Assembly (NCBI RefSeq): GCF_030863805.1 | Contig: NZ_CP132957.1 | Span: 620,001 to 684,000 of the forward strand | Direction: 5' to 3' | Origin: Kineothrix sp. MB12-C1 | GTDB taxonomy: Bacteria > Bacillota > Clostridia > Lachnospirales > Lachnospiraceae | Length of the DNA: 64,000 nt | Shown: piece by piece, positions 50,991-59,777 of the stretch | How the letters are laid out: each line of letters begins with the position of its first letter | How positions within the stretch are numbered: position 1 is the first letter of the stretch | Made by a program: the position numbers and the translations under genes | The notes under the pieces: generated by a model | Database searches by the model: none | The model's input: the letters and a program-made list of their open reading frames with translations, nothing else | Told to the model about the DNA's origin: nothing

Positions 50991-51812
50991 ATGGAAAATT
51001 GGATTTTACGTTTTGTGAAGGGGATGTTCATCGGTTCCGGATTCATCCTTCCCGGTGTTAGTGGAGGTGCGTTAGCAGCCGTTTTCGGTATTTATGAACA
51101 AATCATTACTTTCCTGGCACACATTACAAAGGATTTTAAGAAAAATGTCCTATTCTTTATCCCTGTGGGACTTGGAGGAATTACCGGCGTCTACGTCTTA
51201 TCCTTCGCCGTAAGTTTCTTACTTGGAACTTATGAAACATATATCCTCTGGATGTTCGTTGGCTGTATCCTGGGAACAATACCTGCTTTATGGGAACAAG
51301 CCGGTAAAAAGGGAAGAAACTCTAAACATATCGTTATTCTTGCGATTACCTTCGTTATCAGCCTTGTCTTCTTATTCTACGGAGAAGCTCTGTTCGGAGG
51401 CGGTGTGCCTCAGAACTTCGGTACATGGATGCTTGCAGGTGCTTTGATCGGTCTTGGTATTATTGTTCCGGGTCTTAGTCCCTCGAACTTCCTCGTTTAC
51501 ATGGGAATGTACAAATCTATGGCAGACGGTATTAATTCCATGGATATGATGGTTCTTATTCCCCTTGGGTTAGGAGGGCTCGCCTGTGTTCTGCTTTTAG
51601 CGAAGCTTATGGACTACATCTTCTCCAAGGCTTATGCTGGATTATTCCATTTTATCTTAGGTGTAGTATTTGCCTCTACCGTGATGATTATCCCAAGAAA
51701 CTTCAATTATCTCAGCGCCGGAACAATTATCTGCATCCTTATGTGTGCGGCGGGAACTGCACTCGGTTATTGGATGAGTATGCTTGAGAAAAAATATAAA
51801 CCGGAAGATTAA
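50991..51812 (+). CDS. popT: DUF368 family undecaprenyl-phosphate translocase
   Basis: A 273-residue membrane protein with about eight hydrophobic segments. The DUF368 repeats are plain: GFILPGVSGGALAAVFGIYE near the start and GIIVPGLSPSNFLVYMGMY in the second half, an internal inverted-repeat design with paired PG motifs. DUF368 proteins have been shown to recycle undecaprenyl phosphate across the membrane (PopT). AAGGAG precedes the ATG by six bases. Single gene with its own promoter and terminator, divergent from the LysR remnant. Confidence 0.9.
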   Translation: MENWILRFVKGMFIGSGFILPGVSGGALAAVFGIYEQIITFLAHITKDFKKNVLFFIPVGLGGITGVYVLSFAVSFLLGTYETYILWMFVGCILGTIPALWEQAGKKGRNSKHIVILAITFVISLVFLFYGEALFGGGVPQNFGTWMLAGALIGLGIIVPGLSPSNFLVYMGMYKSMADGINSMDMMVLIPLGLGGLACVLLLAKLMDYIFSKAYAGLFHFILGVVFASTVMIIPRNFNYLSAGTIICILMCAAGTALGYWMSMLEKKYKPED

Positions 51813-51828
51813 ACCTCGCAATTTAAAA

Positions 51829-51862
51829 ACGGACAAAAGGAAATTATCATCCTTTTGTCCGT
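51829..51862. terminator. Bidirectional terminator between popT and mgsA
   Basis: A perfect 13-bp stem, ACGGACAAAAGGA with TCCTTTTGTCCGT, loop AATTATCA. On the minus strand it is followed by TTTTTAAATT (strong); on the plus strand by TCATATTTAT (weaker). Confidence 0.78.
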
Positions 51863-51876
51863 TCATATTTATGTAC

Positions 51877-51972
51877 TTAGCCCATGACTCTTCGTTTCGC
51901 TGTCATGGAACAGTTTCCGGTAATCTCCAATATTTCATCGAGGCCCTTCTCTTCCCTGTCAGCTCTTCTCAT
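51877..51972 (-). pseudogene. Truncated remnant of a pyridoxamine 5'-phosphate oxidase-like gene
   Basis: A 31-codon frame, MRRADREEKGLDEILEITGN..., then a stop. The first 20 residues match the usual start of small flavin-binding PPOX proteins (MRRxDRExxDxxEIxxI...). AGGAG and AAGGAAG stand before the ATG. It follows mgsA by 22 bp on the same strand and ends just before the shared terminator, so it looks like the 5' stub of a once co-transcribed gene. It could also be a real small peptide. Confidence 0.45.
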
Positions 51973-51994
51973 CTTCCTTTTCTCCTGTCAGTTC

Positions 51995-52477
51995 CTAGTT
52001 GCCCCCTTGCATATTACTCGCTCTTTCAGAGATATTCTTATGGAAGTTAATAACATCATGATCATAGCTTTCTTCCATCAGTTTCGAGTGAATAAGGAAG
52101 TCAGCAGTTGCTTTATTATTTGCAATGGGAATATCATACACCTGTGCAATACGGAGCAAAGCTTTCACATCGGGATCATGAGGCGCTGCCGTTAACGGAT
52201 CGGAGAAGAAGATAACAAAATCTACTTTTCCCTCCACAATCTTCGCACCGATCTGTTGATCGCCCCCGAGGGGACCGCTGTTATAACCCTTCACCGGAAG
52301 GCCGGTACTATCCGTAATCATACGGGCCGTCGTTCCCGTTCCGCAAAGAAAATGCCCCTTCAATATCTCATAATTATCCTGACACCACCTAATTAAATCG
52401 CTCTTCTTACCGTCATGAGCAATTAATGCGATATTCTTTTGTTTTCCAATTGTTAATGTAATGTAATCTCTTTCCAT
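51995..52477 (-). CDS. mgsA: Methylglyoxal synthase
   Basis: A 160-residue MgsA, which turns dihydroxyacetone phosphate into methylglyoxal and phosphate. KNIALIAHDGKK, LCGTGTTARMI (phosphate-binding), SGPLGGDQQIGA with catalytic Asp73, and FFSDPLTAAPHDPDVKALLR with His100 and Asp103 are all conserved. GGAG lies before the ATG. It may relieve phosphate stress when sugars from the nearby uptake systems flood glycolysis (general knowledge of the enzyme). Confidence 0.95.
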   Translation of the reverse strand: MERDYITLTIGKQKNIALIAHDGKKSDLIRWCQDNYEILKGHFLCGTGTTARMITDSTGLPVKGYNSGPLGGDQQIGAKIVEGKVDFVIFFSDPLTAAPHDPDVKALLRIAQVYDIPIANNKATADFLIHSKLMEESYDHDVINFHKNISERASNMQGGN

Positions 52478-52512
52478 ATGGTGTCTTTCTCCTTTTATCA
52501 GCTATATTATTT

Positions 52513-52527
52513 AGATAATTGCAAAAC
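52513..52527. repeat. End fragment of repeat family B
   Basis: AGATAATTGCAAAAC is identical to the left end of the element at 33169-33183. Beyond it the similarity fades; a GTAATG...CATTAC inverted pair lies just to the right. Probably a solo or decayed end. Confidence 0.45.
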
Positions 52528-52599
52528 TTTTTAGATTTTGTAATGTTTCTCTTATTCTATCATTACTTCCTGTACATTACAAATACAAACATAGTCAAA

Positions 52600-52623
52600 G
52601 CGGAAACCTCTCGGCTTCCGCTC
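52600..52623 (-). terminator. Hairpin downstream of the unknown 103-residue ORF
   Basis: AGCGGAA pairs with TTCCGCT around a 10-nt loop; on the minus strand TTTGACTATGTTTG follows. A modest terminator 7 bp past the stop of the ORF at 52630, which supports transcription through that ORF. Confidence 0.45.
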
Positions 52624-52629
52624 CTTATT

Positions 52630-52941
52630 TTACGTTATATAATATTCATAATAAGTCCCTAAATGTTTAACGCTGCCTGTGCTGTATTGATTCAAGGCTA
52701 GACAATTTCCAAATCTATCTACTAGAATAGGCTTGCTTTTTCTACCAACGCAAGTTAGCGATTTACTCTGTCTGTGAATACCTGTATTTATTCTATATGT
52801 TTCCGTCAAGGTTAGTGATGTCTGCAACGATATCAAATCCACAAATGCAGGCACTCTATGATACCAGAAATCGGCGTGAACGGATATTATTTGCACAGAA
52901 AAAGTGGGCTGCTTATATATTTCATGCGAATGGAGTTCCAT
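52630..52941 (-). CDS. Hypothetical protein, 103 residues
   Basis: Not recognised. From the ATG at 52941 the product is MELHSHEIYKQPTFSVQIIS..., with no membrane segment or signal, rich in Ser, Thr, Tyr and His, and basic in the middle (HRQSKSLTCVGRKSKP). AAGGCGGTGA lies before that ATG. A hairpin terminator follows the stop. It sits downstream of the xylan operon on the same strand after a 196-bp gap. No repeats, conserved cysteine pattern or helix-turn-helix stand out. It could be a non-coding stretch that is open by chance, or a lineage-specific small protein. Confidence 0.35.
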   Translation of the reverse strand: MELHSHEIYKQPTFSVQIISVHADFWYHRVPAFVDLISLQTSLTLTETYRINTGIHRQSKSLTCVGRKSKPILVDRFGNCLALNQYSTGSVKHLGTYYEYYIT

Positions 52942-53137
52942 ATTCTCACCGCCTTCCGCAGGAGCCGAATTAGAACAAAGGTAGGTTGTGATTAGATATG
53001 TTCTCCAGATTATCGGGATTTTTTCTCCAAAGAATGATTTTCGGCGGACAGGCAATTACGATTCTGCGAAAATCTGTACATGAGCAGTATTTAGCTACAA
53101 ATTACCCTGGTTGTTGTATGAATAATCAAAAATAAAA

Positions 53138-55207
53138 TTATTTGATGAATGAGGCCATTACCCCATAAATTTTCCTGCCTTTTTCATCCGGAATACCGGA
53201 CATCCTGTAAAAATACGTATTGATTCTATCCCTCCATTCCACGGAATGCTCTTTCTGGTGAAGCATCCTTGCATGTATCCGATCGTAAGCATCCTTATCC
53301 AAATACGGTTCTATTTCTTCAAATAATTCTAAAAACCGAGCCGCATCCTGCGCCCCTTCAAAGTGAGTATCATAAATATGTTGTATAATGGTTTTTCCAG
53401 ACTTTAATTGATGGCTATATGGCATATGGTGGAAAAATAAAAGCACTTCTTCCGGACAGCTTTTTGCATCTGCAAACATAGATGCCAAAGGTTCGTTGTA
53501 TCTGTTGCAAAACCCTGTTCCGGCCGGGCTTCTATCCACACCTATTCCTTTGCTATCCGCACGATGGTAGGTTCCCCATCTGTCATATTCATAACCATCT
53601 ACATTGGGTCCGTAATGATGTTCTGGATTTACCATCCAGCCTATACCTAAGGGTGATGTATATTTTTCATAGGTCTGCCACGACATCAGCAGTATCGTAA
53701 ACAGATTTTCCATAACCTTTTTATTATCTCCAAAGGTTAGTATGATCCATTCTTTGGCAATCTGCTCGGCAGTCAGAGATGTCTGAAAGGAGAGCCGCCC
53801 GAATCCATAGAAATTTGCTGCTGCCAAATCATGTCCTGTCCAATTTTCGTCATTTCCGGTATTTGCCACTGCCGCAATACCGCAGTTTTTTCCACCGCGG
53901 CATCCACCTCTTATTAAATCCGCCACCCTGCTCTCTGGATTCTGGCAAGGTTTCTTTCTTCCTGAATCAGAAATACAGCACATGTCAAACTCCAGTATTT
54001 CTTTAAACCAGGGAATCAGATAGCAGACGTGCCACTGCTGCCCCGTATATTCCTGCGCCGCCTGTACTTCCAGCATTATATTGGTATGTGAAAGTGCTCC
54101 AAACAAGGGAGAAACCGGCTCTCTTACCTGAAAATCCATAGGTCCGTTCTTGATTTGCAGGATAACATTGTCACGAAAGCTTCCGTCTAGCGGTTTGAAA
54201 TGGTCGTATGCTGCGTTTGCCCTATCCGTCTTTGTATCCCTCCAATCCTGAGTGCAGTTATAGACAAAACACCGCCATAAAATTCTGCCACCATAGGGCA
54301 GAAGGGCATCAGCAAGCATATTTGCGCCGTCACTGTGGGTTCTGCCGTAGGTAAAAGGACCGGGTCTGCCTTCGGAATCCGCCTTAACCAAAAACCCGCC
54401 AAGCAAAGGAATATGCTCCCAAATCTCTGCCGCCTTGTCCTTCCACCATTGTATCACTTTCCCGTCACAGGGGTCGGCGGTTGTCAGGCTCCCGAGCTCG
54501 ATAGGGGAAGCATAATTGATACTTAAATATAAATCAATACCATAAGACGCAAAAATATCCGAAATCCTATTTACTTTCTCATAATAGCGGTGGGTAATCA
54601 GCTCTGTTGCCGCTTCTTTTACATTGACATTGTTGATGACAGCGGCATTGATGCCCACGGAAGCTGCAAGCCTTGCGTATTCCTCCACCCGCTCTCCGGT
54701 CAGCACCTCATTGCTTTTAAAAAAGAAGGACTCCCCTGAGTAACCCCGCTCTATACTGCCGTCCAGATTGTCCCAATGGTTCAGCATCCTGATGGGATTG
54801 TCAGGTGCACAGGCTTCCTCATAATCCCATTCTTCAAATTCCCGAAGCCCTTCTGCCAACTGCAGATTTCTAAGCATGGCAAACACACCGTATAAGATCC
54901 CCCTGCCGTCTGCGGCGGCAACGGTGCCCCTCCCGCCCTTTGCCGTAATACAATATTCCTCCGCCTCCATGTCTTCTATAAGCACCAGACATATCCCTTC
55001 TCTGTCTTCCGGCTCTTCCTCTACGAGAATCGTCTTTCTGCCAAATAACCCCATAATTCCTTTTTCTATTTCTAAGATAGCACTGTCTATTATTCTGCCT
55101 TCCTGTCGTCTACCTTGTTTGTAGAACTTTGGGCTGCAGAATATAGGAATGCCTCCCCCTGCAGATTTGTATAACTGTCTGTATGCAAGCCAGCAATTTG
55201 TATACAT
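53138..55207 (-). CDS. aguA: Alpha-glucuronidase, glycoside hydrolase family 67
   Basis: A 689-residue GH67 enzyme without signal peptide, removing (4-O-methyl)glucuronic acid from the non-reducing end of xylo-oligosaccharides in the cytoplasm. Family blocks: RMLNHWDNLDGSIERGYSG, GFLVKADSEGRPGPFTYGRTHSDGANMLA (with Glu279), AAYDHFKPLDGSFRDNVILQIKNGPMDFQVREP (the block with the conserved catalytic Asp/Glu pair, Glu363) and PLGIGWMVNPEHHYGPNVDGYEYDRWGTYHRAD. AGGAGG stands before the ATG at 55207. It is the last clear gene of the xylan operon; the frame extension upstream overlaps the esterase. Confidence 0.95.
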   Translation of the reverse strand: MYTNCWLAYRQLYKSAGGGIPIFCSPKFYKQGRRQEGRIIDSAILEIEKGIMGLFGRKTILVEEEPEDREGICLVLIEDMEAEEYCITAKGGRGTVAAADGRGILYGVFAMLRNLQLAEGLREFEEWDYEEACAPDNPIRMLNHWDNLDGSIERGYSGESFFFKSNEVLTGERVEEYARLAASVGINAAVINNVNVKEAATELITHRYYEKVNRISDIFASYGIDLYLSINYASPIELGSLTTADPCDGKVIQWWKDKAAEIWEHIPLLGGFLVKADSEGRPGPFTYGRTHSDGANMLADALLPYGGRILWRCFVYNCTQDWRDTKTDRANAAYDHFKPLDGSFRDNVILQIKNGPMDFQVREPVSPLFGALSHTNIMLEVQAAQEYTGQQWHVCYLIPWFKEILEFDMCCISDSGRKKPCQNPESRVADLIRGGCRGGKNCGIAAVANTGNDENWTGHDLAAANFYGFGRLSFQTSLTAEQIAKEWIILTFGDNKKVMENLFTILLMSWQTYEKYTSPLGIGWMVNPEHHYGPNVDGYEYDRWGTYHRADSKGIGVDRSPAGTGFCNRYNEPLASMFADAKSCPEEVLLFFHHMPYSHQLKSGKTIIQHIYDTHFEGAQDAARFLELFEEIEPYLDKDAYDRIHARMLHQKEHSVEWRDRINTYFYRMSGIPDEKGRKIYGVMASFIK

Positions 55208-55239
55208 ACCAATACCCCTCCTGATTTTAAGACAAGCCC

Positions 55240-56169
55240 TCATACATAATCGTATAAGGGCTTGTCTGCGAACCTCTTTTGCAACCATTTTTCTGCCAAG
55301 TTAATCCACTGTGCCACGTCTTCATTTATCTGTGACGCTACCTTTGAAGTCGTCTGATTTGCAAGTGACAATCCATGTGCTCCCTCTTCAAAGATATGAA
55401 GTGCAAATGGTATATTGCAATCTGCCAGTGCATGTGCCATCCGAATGCTGTGCTGGATTGGTAACAGATCATCAGAAGCCGTCGACCAGATAAACATCGG
55501 CGGCGTATTCTCTGTCACATGGTAAACCGGGCTTACTTCCTCAAACAATTCATCGGTCACTTCTGCCATACCAAGAAATGCCGTATTAGAAGCCGCAAAA
55601 AAACCTGCTGCTGTCGGATTATCCCGCACAACATCCCGCATATAATAATAGTCCGTGAGAGGATAACCCAAAATCACTGCCGCAGGTCTAAAGTGCTCTT
55701 TCCCTTCTCCAAAATAGTCCGTGATAACAGGCTTATCCCAGTTTACTGCATACATAGCACAGTTATGTGCCCCTGCTGAAAATCCGCAGATCACTATCCG
55801 CCTGGTGTCCAAAAGCCATTCTTTTGCGCGGGATGTTACCATCAACATTGCCTTCCCAATTTCACGCATGGGACTCGGATGAATACAATGCGTCTTTCGC
55901 TGCAAGGTTTCCGACATATCCGGCATACCGCCCTTTCCCTCATAATACACGGAATAGCGCAAGACAAACGCATGATACCCCATCGCCGCAAACCTTAAGG
56001 CTACCGGCTCCGCCTCCCTGTCAGAGCAATTCAGGTATGCCCCTCCGGGACAGATAATAATACCCGGTCTGGATTTCCCGTCTAACAGTTCCGGTGAATC
56101 CTCCAAAATATAGGATGTAAGCGTTACATCATTTCTATCATCATACAACTTCATCGTTTCTGATTTCAT
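55240..56169 (-). CDS. Alpha/beta-hydrolase, probable xylo-oligosaccharide esterase
   Basis: A 309-residue alpha/beta-hydrolase of the BD-FAE/acetyl-esterase type. The oxyanion motif is CPGGAYLNCSDREAEP, the nucleophile elbow GFSAGAH (Ser131), then WSTASDDLLP (Asp) and EEGAHGLSLA (His) complete the triad in order. No signal peptide. Placed between GH67 and GH8 genes, it probably removes acetyl (or feruloyl) groups from imported xylo-oligosaccharides. The specific ester cannot be told by eye. Confidence 0.88.
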   Translation of the reverse strand: MKSETMKLYDDRNDVTLTSYILEDSPELLDGKSRPGIIICPGGAYLNCSDREAEPVALRFAAMGYHAFVLRYSVYYEGKGGMPDMSETLQRKTHCIHPSPMREIGKAMLMVTSRAKEWLLDTRRIVICGFSAGAHNCAMYAVNWDKPVITDYFGEGKEHFRPAAVILGYPLTDYYYMRDVVRDNPTAAGFFAASNTAFLGMAEVTDELFEEVSPVYHVTENTPPMFIWSTASDDLLPIQHSIRMAHALADCNIPFALHIFEEGAHGLSLANQTTSKVASQINEDVAQWINLAEKWLQKRFADKPLYDYV

Positions 56170-56194
56170 CGCAATGTCCTCCTGACTCGCTTAC

Positions 56195-57382
56195 TCATAC
56201 AGATGTCCTTTTTTTCTGGGACCATATACGATAATTACCGCTTAAAGCCAAAAAAGCAAACAAATATAAGCAATTATCATAATATCTTCTCTCTCCGATT
56301 CTCATAGGCTCATTCCAAAAACGTTTCAGCCATTCTCCTGCCAAGACCGATTCCTCATTTTCCTCCGTTAAACTATGTGGTACGGCAAGCGCACCCTGCG
56401 CCGTTGTGGCTATGATGGCGGTGGGGTGAAGAGCTTTTTGGTTTACAGGTGTGCCGTCCACTTCATATATGAGAAAGGGATTCTCCCGGCGCACCCTGCC
56501 TAAATAGTGCATGAGCCTGACGACAGCAGTCCGTTGTCCCGAATCTACCCCAAACCATTCATAATCCAGCCCGATATTGGCAGCAGTCCGGTAGGCATCA
56601 CTATAAAACCAGTCATGACGCTCCGACATATTCGGCAGACTGCGGCTCATAGGGCTGCCGTCAAATTCCGCATACTCAGCAGACATCCCTGTCACGGGAT
56701 GACATGCCTTTACCAGGTATTCCCTGCTGGCGGCAGCGGCTTCCTTCCAAAATCCCCTGTCCTCCTCATATGCCCACAGCCCAAACAATTCATAGAAATG
56801 CGGCAAATGATAAGACGGATCCGTAAAATCACAGCCTGGTATAAACAAGATTTGCTTGCGTTCCCGATCCCACATAGGATATCCGGGACGCCCGTTTTCC
56901 CCCTTATGAAGGCACGCCCGCAGTATTTCCTTCCCTTCTGTGGAATAATTAAATATTCCCTCCCGCTCACCCCATCTGTGAGCAGCAAAAAATAATGCCA
57001 TAGCAAAAAACTCCTCGCCATCCGGTGCCGGTCCATCTGAATTCCTGGAGCCGTCCGTTTTGCAGGACCAGGCAAAATACCCTTCGTTTTCTCCTTGCTC
57101 CATCCACATATACGTTTTTGTCCATGTCCAAAGCCGGTCAAATTCCTCCTGCTTGTCTAACTGCACGGACAACATCATCCCATATGCCATACCTTCGGTA
57201 CGCACATCATGATTTCCCGTGTCCTCTATATATGCCATATCTTCTCCCACCGGAAAGAAAAGCCTATCCTCTCCATAGAAGAAAGTATCTGATATTTCCT
57301 TCAACCGGTCCTCTATCTCCTGCTCGTTTTTCCCGATTTCAAGAAACATGTTCCGGTATTTTTTTCCTTCCAAAGCTTCCAT
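56195..57382 (-). CDS. Reducing-end xylose-releasing exo-oligoxylanase, glycoside hydrolase family 8
   Basis: A 395-residue GH8 protein of the Rex type, which takes xylose from the reducing end of xylo-oligosaccharides. The proton donor is in HDVRTEGMAYGMMLSVQL (Glu63) and the likely base in PAPDGEEFFAMALFFA (Asp121); the inverting GH8 fold continues with DFTDPSYHLPHFYELF and ERHDWFYSDAYRTAANIGLDYEWF. No signal peptide. The frame runs upstream into GH43, but the ATG at 57382 has GGAGG five bases before it and gives the normal Rex length. Confidence 0.92.
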   Translation of the reverse strand: MEALEGKKYRNMFLEIGKNEQEIEDRLKEISDTFFYGEDRLFFPVGEDMAYIEDTGNHDVRTEGMAYGMMLSVQLDKQEEFDRLWTWTKTYMWMEQGENEGYFAWSCKTDGSRNSDGPAPDGEEFFAMALFFAAHRWGEREGIFNYSTEGKEILRACLHKGENGRPGYPMWDRERKQILFIPGCDFTDPSYHLPHFYELFGLWAYEEDRGFWKEAAAASREYLVKACHPVTGMSAEYAEFDGSPMSRSLPNMSERHDWFYSDAYRTAANIGLDYEWFGVDSGQRTAVVRLMHYLGRVRRENPFLIYEVDGTPVNQKALHPTAIIATTAQGALAVPHSLTEENEESVLAGEWLKRFWNEPMRIGERRYYDNCLYLFAFLALSGNYRIWSQKKRTSV

Positions 57383-57411
57383 ATCTTCCTCCAAATCCAG
57401 TATATTATCCT

Positions 57412-58821
57412 CTATTCCAGCACAAAGGAAAGCAGGCTCGGACTGCCCGTACCCTTGTAAATAAAGTATAAGGCATGAATCCCTTCCGGAATTAGTGCCT
57501 CCGTCCCAAATACTGTCCATATGTTGGTACTTTCCACCGATATACTTCCAAGACACGCACCATCCGACGATGTCTTGATTTCAAATACACCATTACAATA
57601 TCCTCGTGTCAGGATTGTCACACTTGGAATTCTATTTTTCCATTTCACACCATTGAAGGAGAAATACTTAAAGCCGATGACAGCAGAATCAGTGATACCT
57701 GCTATGTAACCCGGCTCTGTATCCCCGTCTCCGCCGTCCTGAGTGATTGTGGGACAATCTTCTCCGGAAGTATGAAACAAGTTACAGGCAATATAGGCAG
57801 GGTATTCTCCATATCCTTCAAGCGGTTTAGGGTTGCCCCCAAGAGATGTCATTTCCACTTGGGGAATGATACCATTCTCTTGTATCGATATCCTCTCCAT
57901 ACAGCCCTGTCGGGAGAACCATGTCCCGTTAGTCATCCTGTGGTAAAAGATATACCAAATGTCGTTTATTTCTACGATGCTTCCGTGATTGTTCCCCGCC
58001 GGATAAGCATGCTTGTCTCCGGGTTTATACGAATCAATATGCAAATCACAATTGCTTATGATGACGCCCCCGTATTCAAACCCATTGGTCGGTGATTTAC
58101 TGGTGGCATAACACAATTCGTTCATGGCAATCGAGGAATAGATAAAATAATAGGTATCCCCCTTTTTTCGGATGGACGGAGCTTCAAAAAACTCATGCCC
58201 CTCAAATCCGGTGCCTTTGCCATAGCATCCGCCCGGCACAATCACCAAGGGCGCTTCCCTTACAGTGAGCATATCCGGTTCCAGCATCGTCACCATCGCA
58301 CCCGTTCGAGATGCATCGCCATGTCCGCAAAATCCGGTATAAAGATAGGTAACTTCTCCTTCTGTTAACAATCCAGGGTCAAACTGCGGCTCATCTCCCT
58401 CCCGCTCGCCAAGCCGGATTCCGTCTGGGTAACGCACATATCCATAAAACCGATAATGTCCGGCTGGAGTATCACATACAGCCACCGACACTACAGATAC
58501 TTTATCCAGCACATAATACAGATAATACCGACCGTCCGGTCCCACCGTAACGTCCGGAGCGTATAAGCACATTCTTCCGTCCGTATTTAAGGGATCATCT
58601 GTTTTCTTATAGATTACCCCTTCGTACCGCCAGTTACTTAAATCATCGACAGGTGCCGACCAGCATACATAGTCGTTCAGGCAGAAAACCCATCCGTCTG
58701 CCCGGTCATGTGAGCCATATACATAGACCCTACCGTTAAATACATAGGGTTCTCCATCGGGAATATACTCCCATGACGGAAGATATGGATTAAAACATTG
58801 TGATTTCATTTTTATACCCAT
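57412..58821 (-). CDS. Glycoside hydrolase family 43 (beta-xylosidase/arabinofuranosidase) with C-terminal CBM6-like domain
   Basis: A 469-residue GH43 enzyme. The five-bladed propeller shows the catalytic base in SWEYIPDGEPYVF (Asp22), the pKa-modulating Asp in LYAPDVTVGPDG (Asp90) and the acid in GHEFFEAPSIRK (Glu213); HAYPAGNNHGSIVEI carries the metal-ligand His. From about 340 a beta-sandwich resembling CBM6 follows (FKYFSFNGVKWKNRIPSVTI). No signal, so cytoplasmic. It probably releases xylose or arabinose from imported arabinoxylo-oligosaccharides. AAAGGAG lies before the ATG at 58821. Confidence 0.9.
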   Translation of the reverse strand: MGIKMKSQCFNPYLPSWEYIPDGEPYVFNGRVYVYGSHDRADGWVFCLNDYVCWSAPVDDLSNWRYEGVIYKKTDDPLNTDGRMCLYAPDVTVGPDGRYYLYYVLDKVSVVSVAVCDTPAGHYRFYGYVRYPDGIRLGEREGDEPQFDPGLLTEGEVTYLYTGFCGHGDASRTGAMVTMLEPDMLTVREAPLVIVPGGCYGKGTGFEGHEFFEAPSIRKKGDTYYFIYSSIAMNELCYATSKSPTNGFEYGGVIISNCDLHIDSYKPGDKHAYPAGNNHGSIVEINDIWYIFYHRMTNGTWFSRQGCMERISIQENGIIPQVEMTSLGGNPKPLEGYGEYPAYIACNLFHTSGEDCPTITQDGGDGDTEPGYIAGITDSAVIGFKYFSFNGVKWKNRIPSVTILTRGYCNGVFEIKTSSDGACLGSISVESTNIWTVFGTEALIPEGIHALYFIYKGTGSPSLLSFVLE

Positions 58822-58825
58822 GCTA

Positions 58826-59764
58826 CTACTCCTTTACACCACCCAACATCAGACCATTCACAAAGTATCTCTGCAAAAACGGATATACCGCCAAAATTGG
58901 CAATGCCGTTACTACGGTAATCGCAGCCCGCAGCGACTGGGGCGTGACGGCTGTATTAAGCCCGGACGATGCAGCTGCATTTGCCCCAGCGGGACTGCTG
59001 CTGGCAGACCTTAAGGCACTGGCTAAGAGCTTCTGCAATTCGTATTGCAGGGTTGACAGACTTTGGTCAGCAGGATTGTATAGGAAGGTATCGAACCAAT
59101 TGTTCCAACTTCCTACCGCAACAAAGAGCGTAATGGTCGCCAGAGTAGGCGTACATAAGGGCGTGATGATTTGTAAAAAAATACGGAACTCGCTGGCACC
59201 GTCAATCTTTGCCGACTCGACAAGGGATTCGGGAAGCCCTTTTATATAGGTTCGTATGACAATCAAATTAAAGGCACTTATCATCGAAGGCAGCCAATAA
59301 ACCGTGAACGTGTTCAAAAGGTTCAGGTTCCTCATCAGCATATAGTTTGGTATCATACCTGCGTTGAAGTACATAGTCAGCACGAATATCATCGTTATCG
59401 GTTTGTTAAATATGTATTCCCTGCGGCTCAATACATAAGCAAGCATGGTCGTAAAGAAGAGATTCGTTATCACATTGACTATCATTTTCAGCACACTCAT
59501 AAAAAACGCATTATAAATCGTGTGCATACTCAGGACCACCGCGTAATTTCTGAGAGAAAACTGACGCGGCCATATGTGAATCCCGCCCCTTACCGTATCC
59601 ATCGGGTCATTAAAAGAAACAGCCAGAGTATTCAGCATAGGGTAGAGCATAATCACAGAAAGCAGAATTAAAAACGAGGAATTCAGCGTTCTGAAGATAA
59701 TGTTCTCGGCAGACATATTTCTATTTTTTATTTTTTTCACTTTTACTTTCATTTTTCTATCCAT
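58826..59764 (-). CDS. Carbohydrate ABC transporter permease (LplC type)
   Basis: A 312-residue CUT1 permease with six spans. FNDPMDTVRGGIHIWPRQFSLRNYAVVL is typical of the LplC group, and the EAA loop is ESAKIDGASEFRIFLQIITPL. It pairs with the LplB-type permease upstream. GGGGGGAT precedes the ATG. The C-terminus LPILAVYPFLQRYFVNGLMLGGVKE is canonical. No ATPase gene is present locally, so a shared MsmX-type ATPase is expected. Confidence 0.92.
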   Translation of the reverse strand: MDRKMKVKVKKIKNRNMSAENIIFRTLNSSFLILLSVIMLYPMLNTLAVSFNDPMDTVRGGIHIWPRQFSLRNYAVVLSMHTIYNAFFMSVLKMIVNVITNLFFTTMLAYVLSRREYIFNKPITMIFVLTMYFNAGMIPNYMLMRNLNLLNTFTVYWLPSMISAFNLIVIRTYIKGLPESLVESAKIDGASEFRIFLQIITPLCTPTLATITLFVAVGSWNNWFDTFLYNPADQSLSTLQYELQKLLASALRSASSSPAGANAAASSGLNTAVTPQSLRAAITVVTALPILAVYPFLQRYFVNGLMLGGVKE

Positions 59765-59777
59765 TTTTTTATCCCCC

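Noticed and set aside
52998-53135. 45-codon plus-strand frame beginning MFSRLSGFFLQRM
   Set aside because: AAAGG lies too far upstream, there is no homology I recognise, and it overlaps the far end of an equally uncertain minus-strand frame. Kept only as part of a finding.
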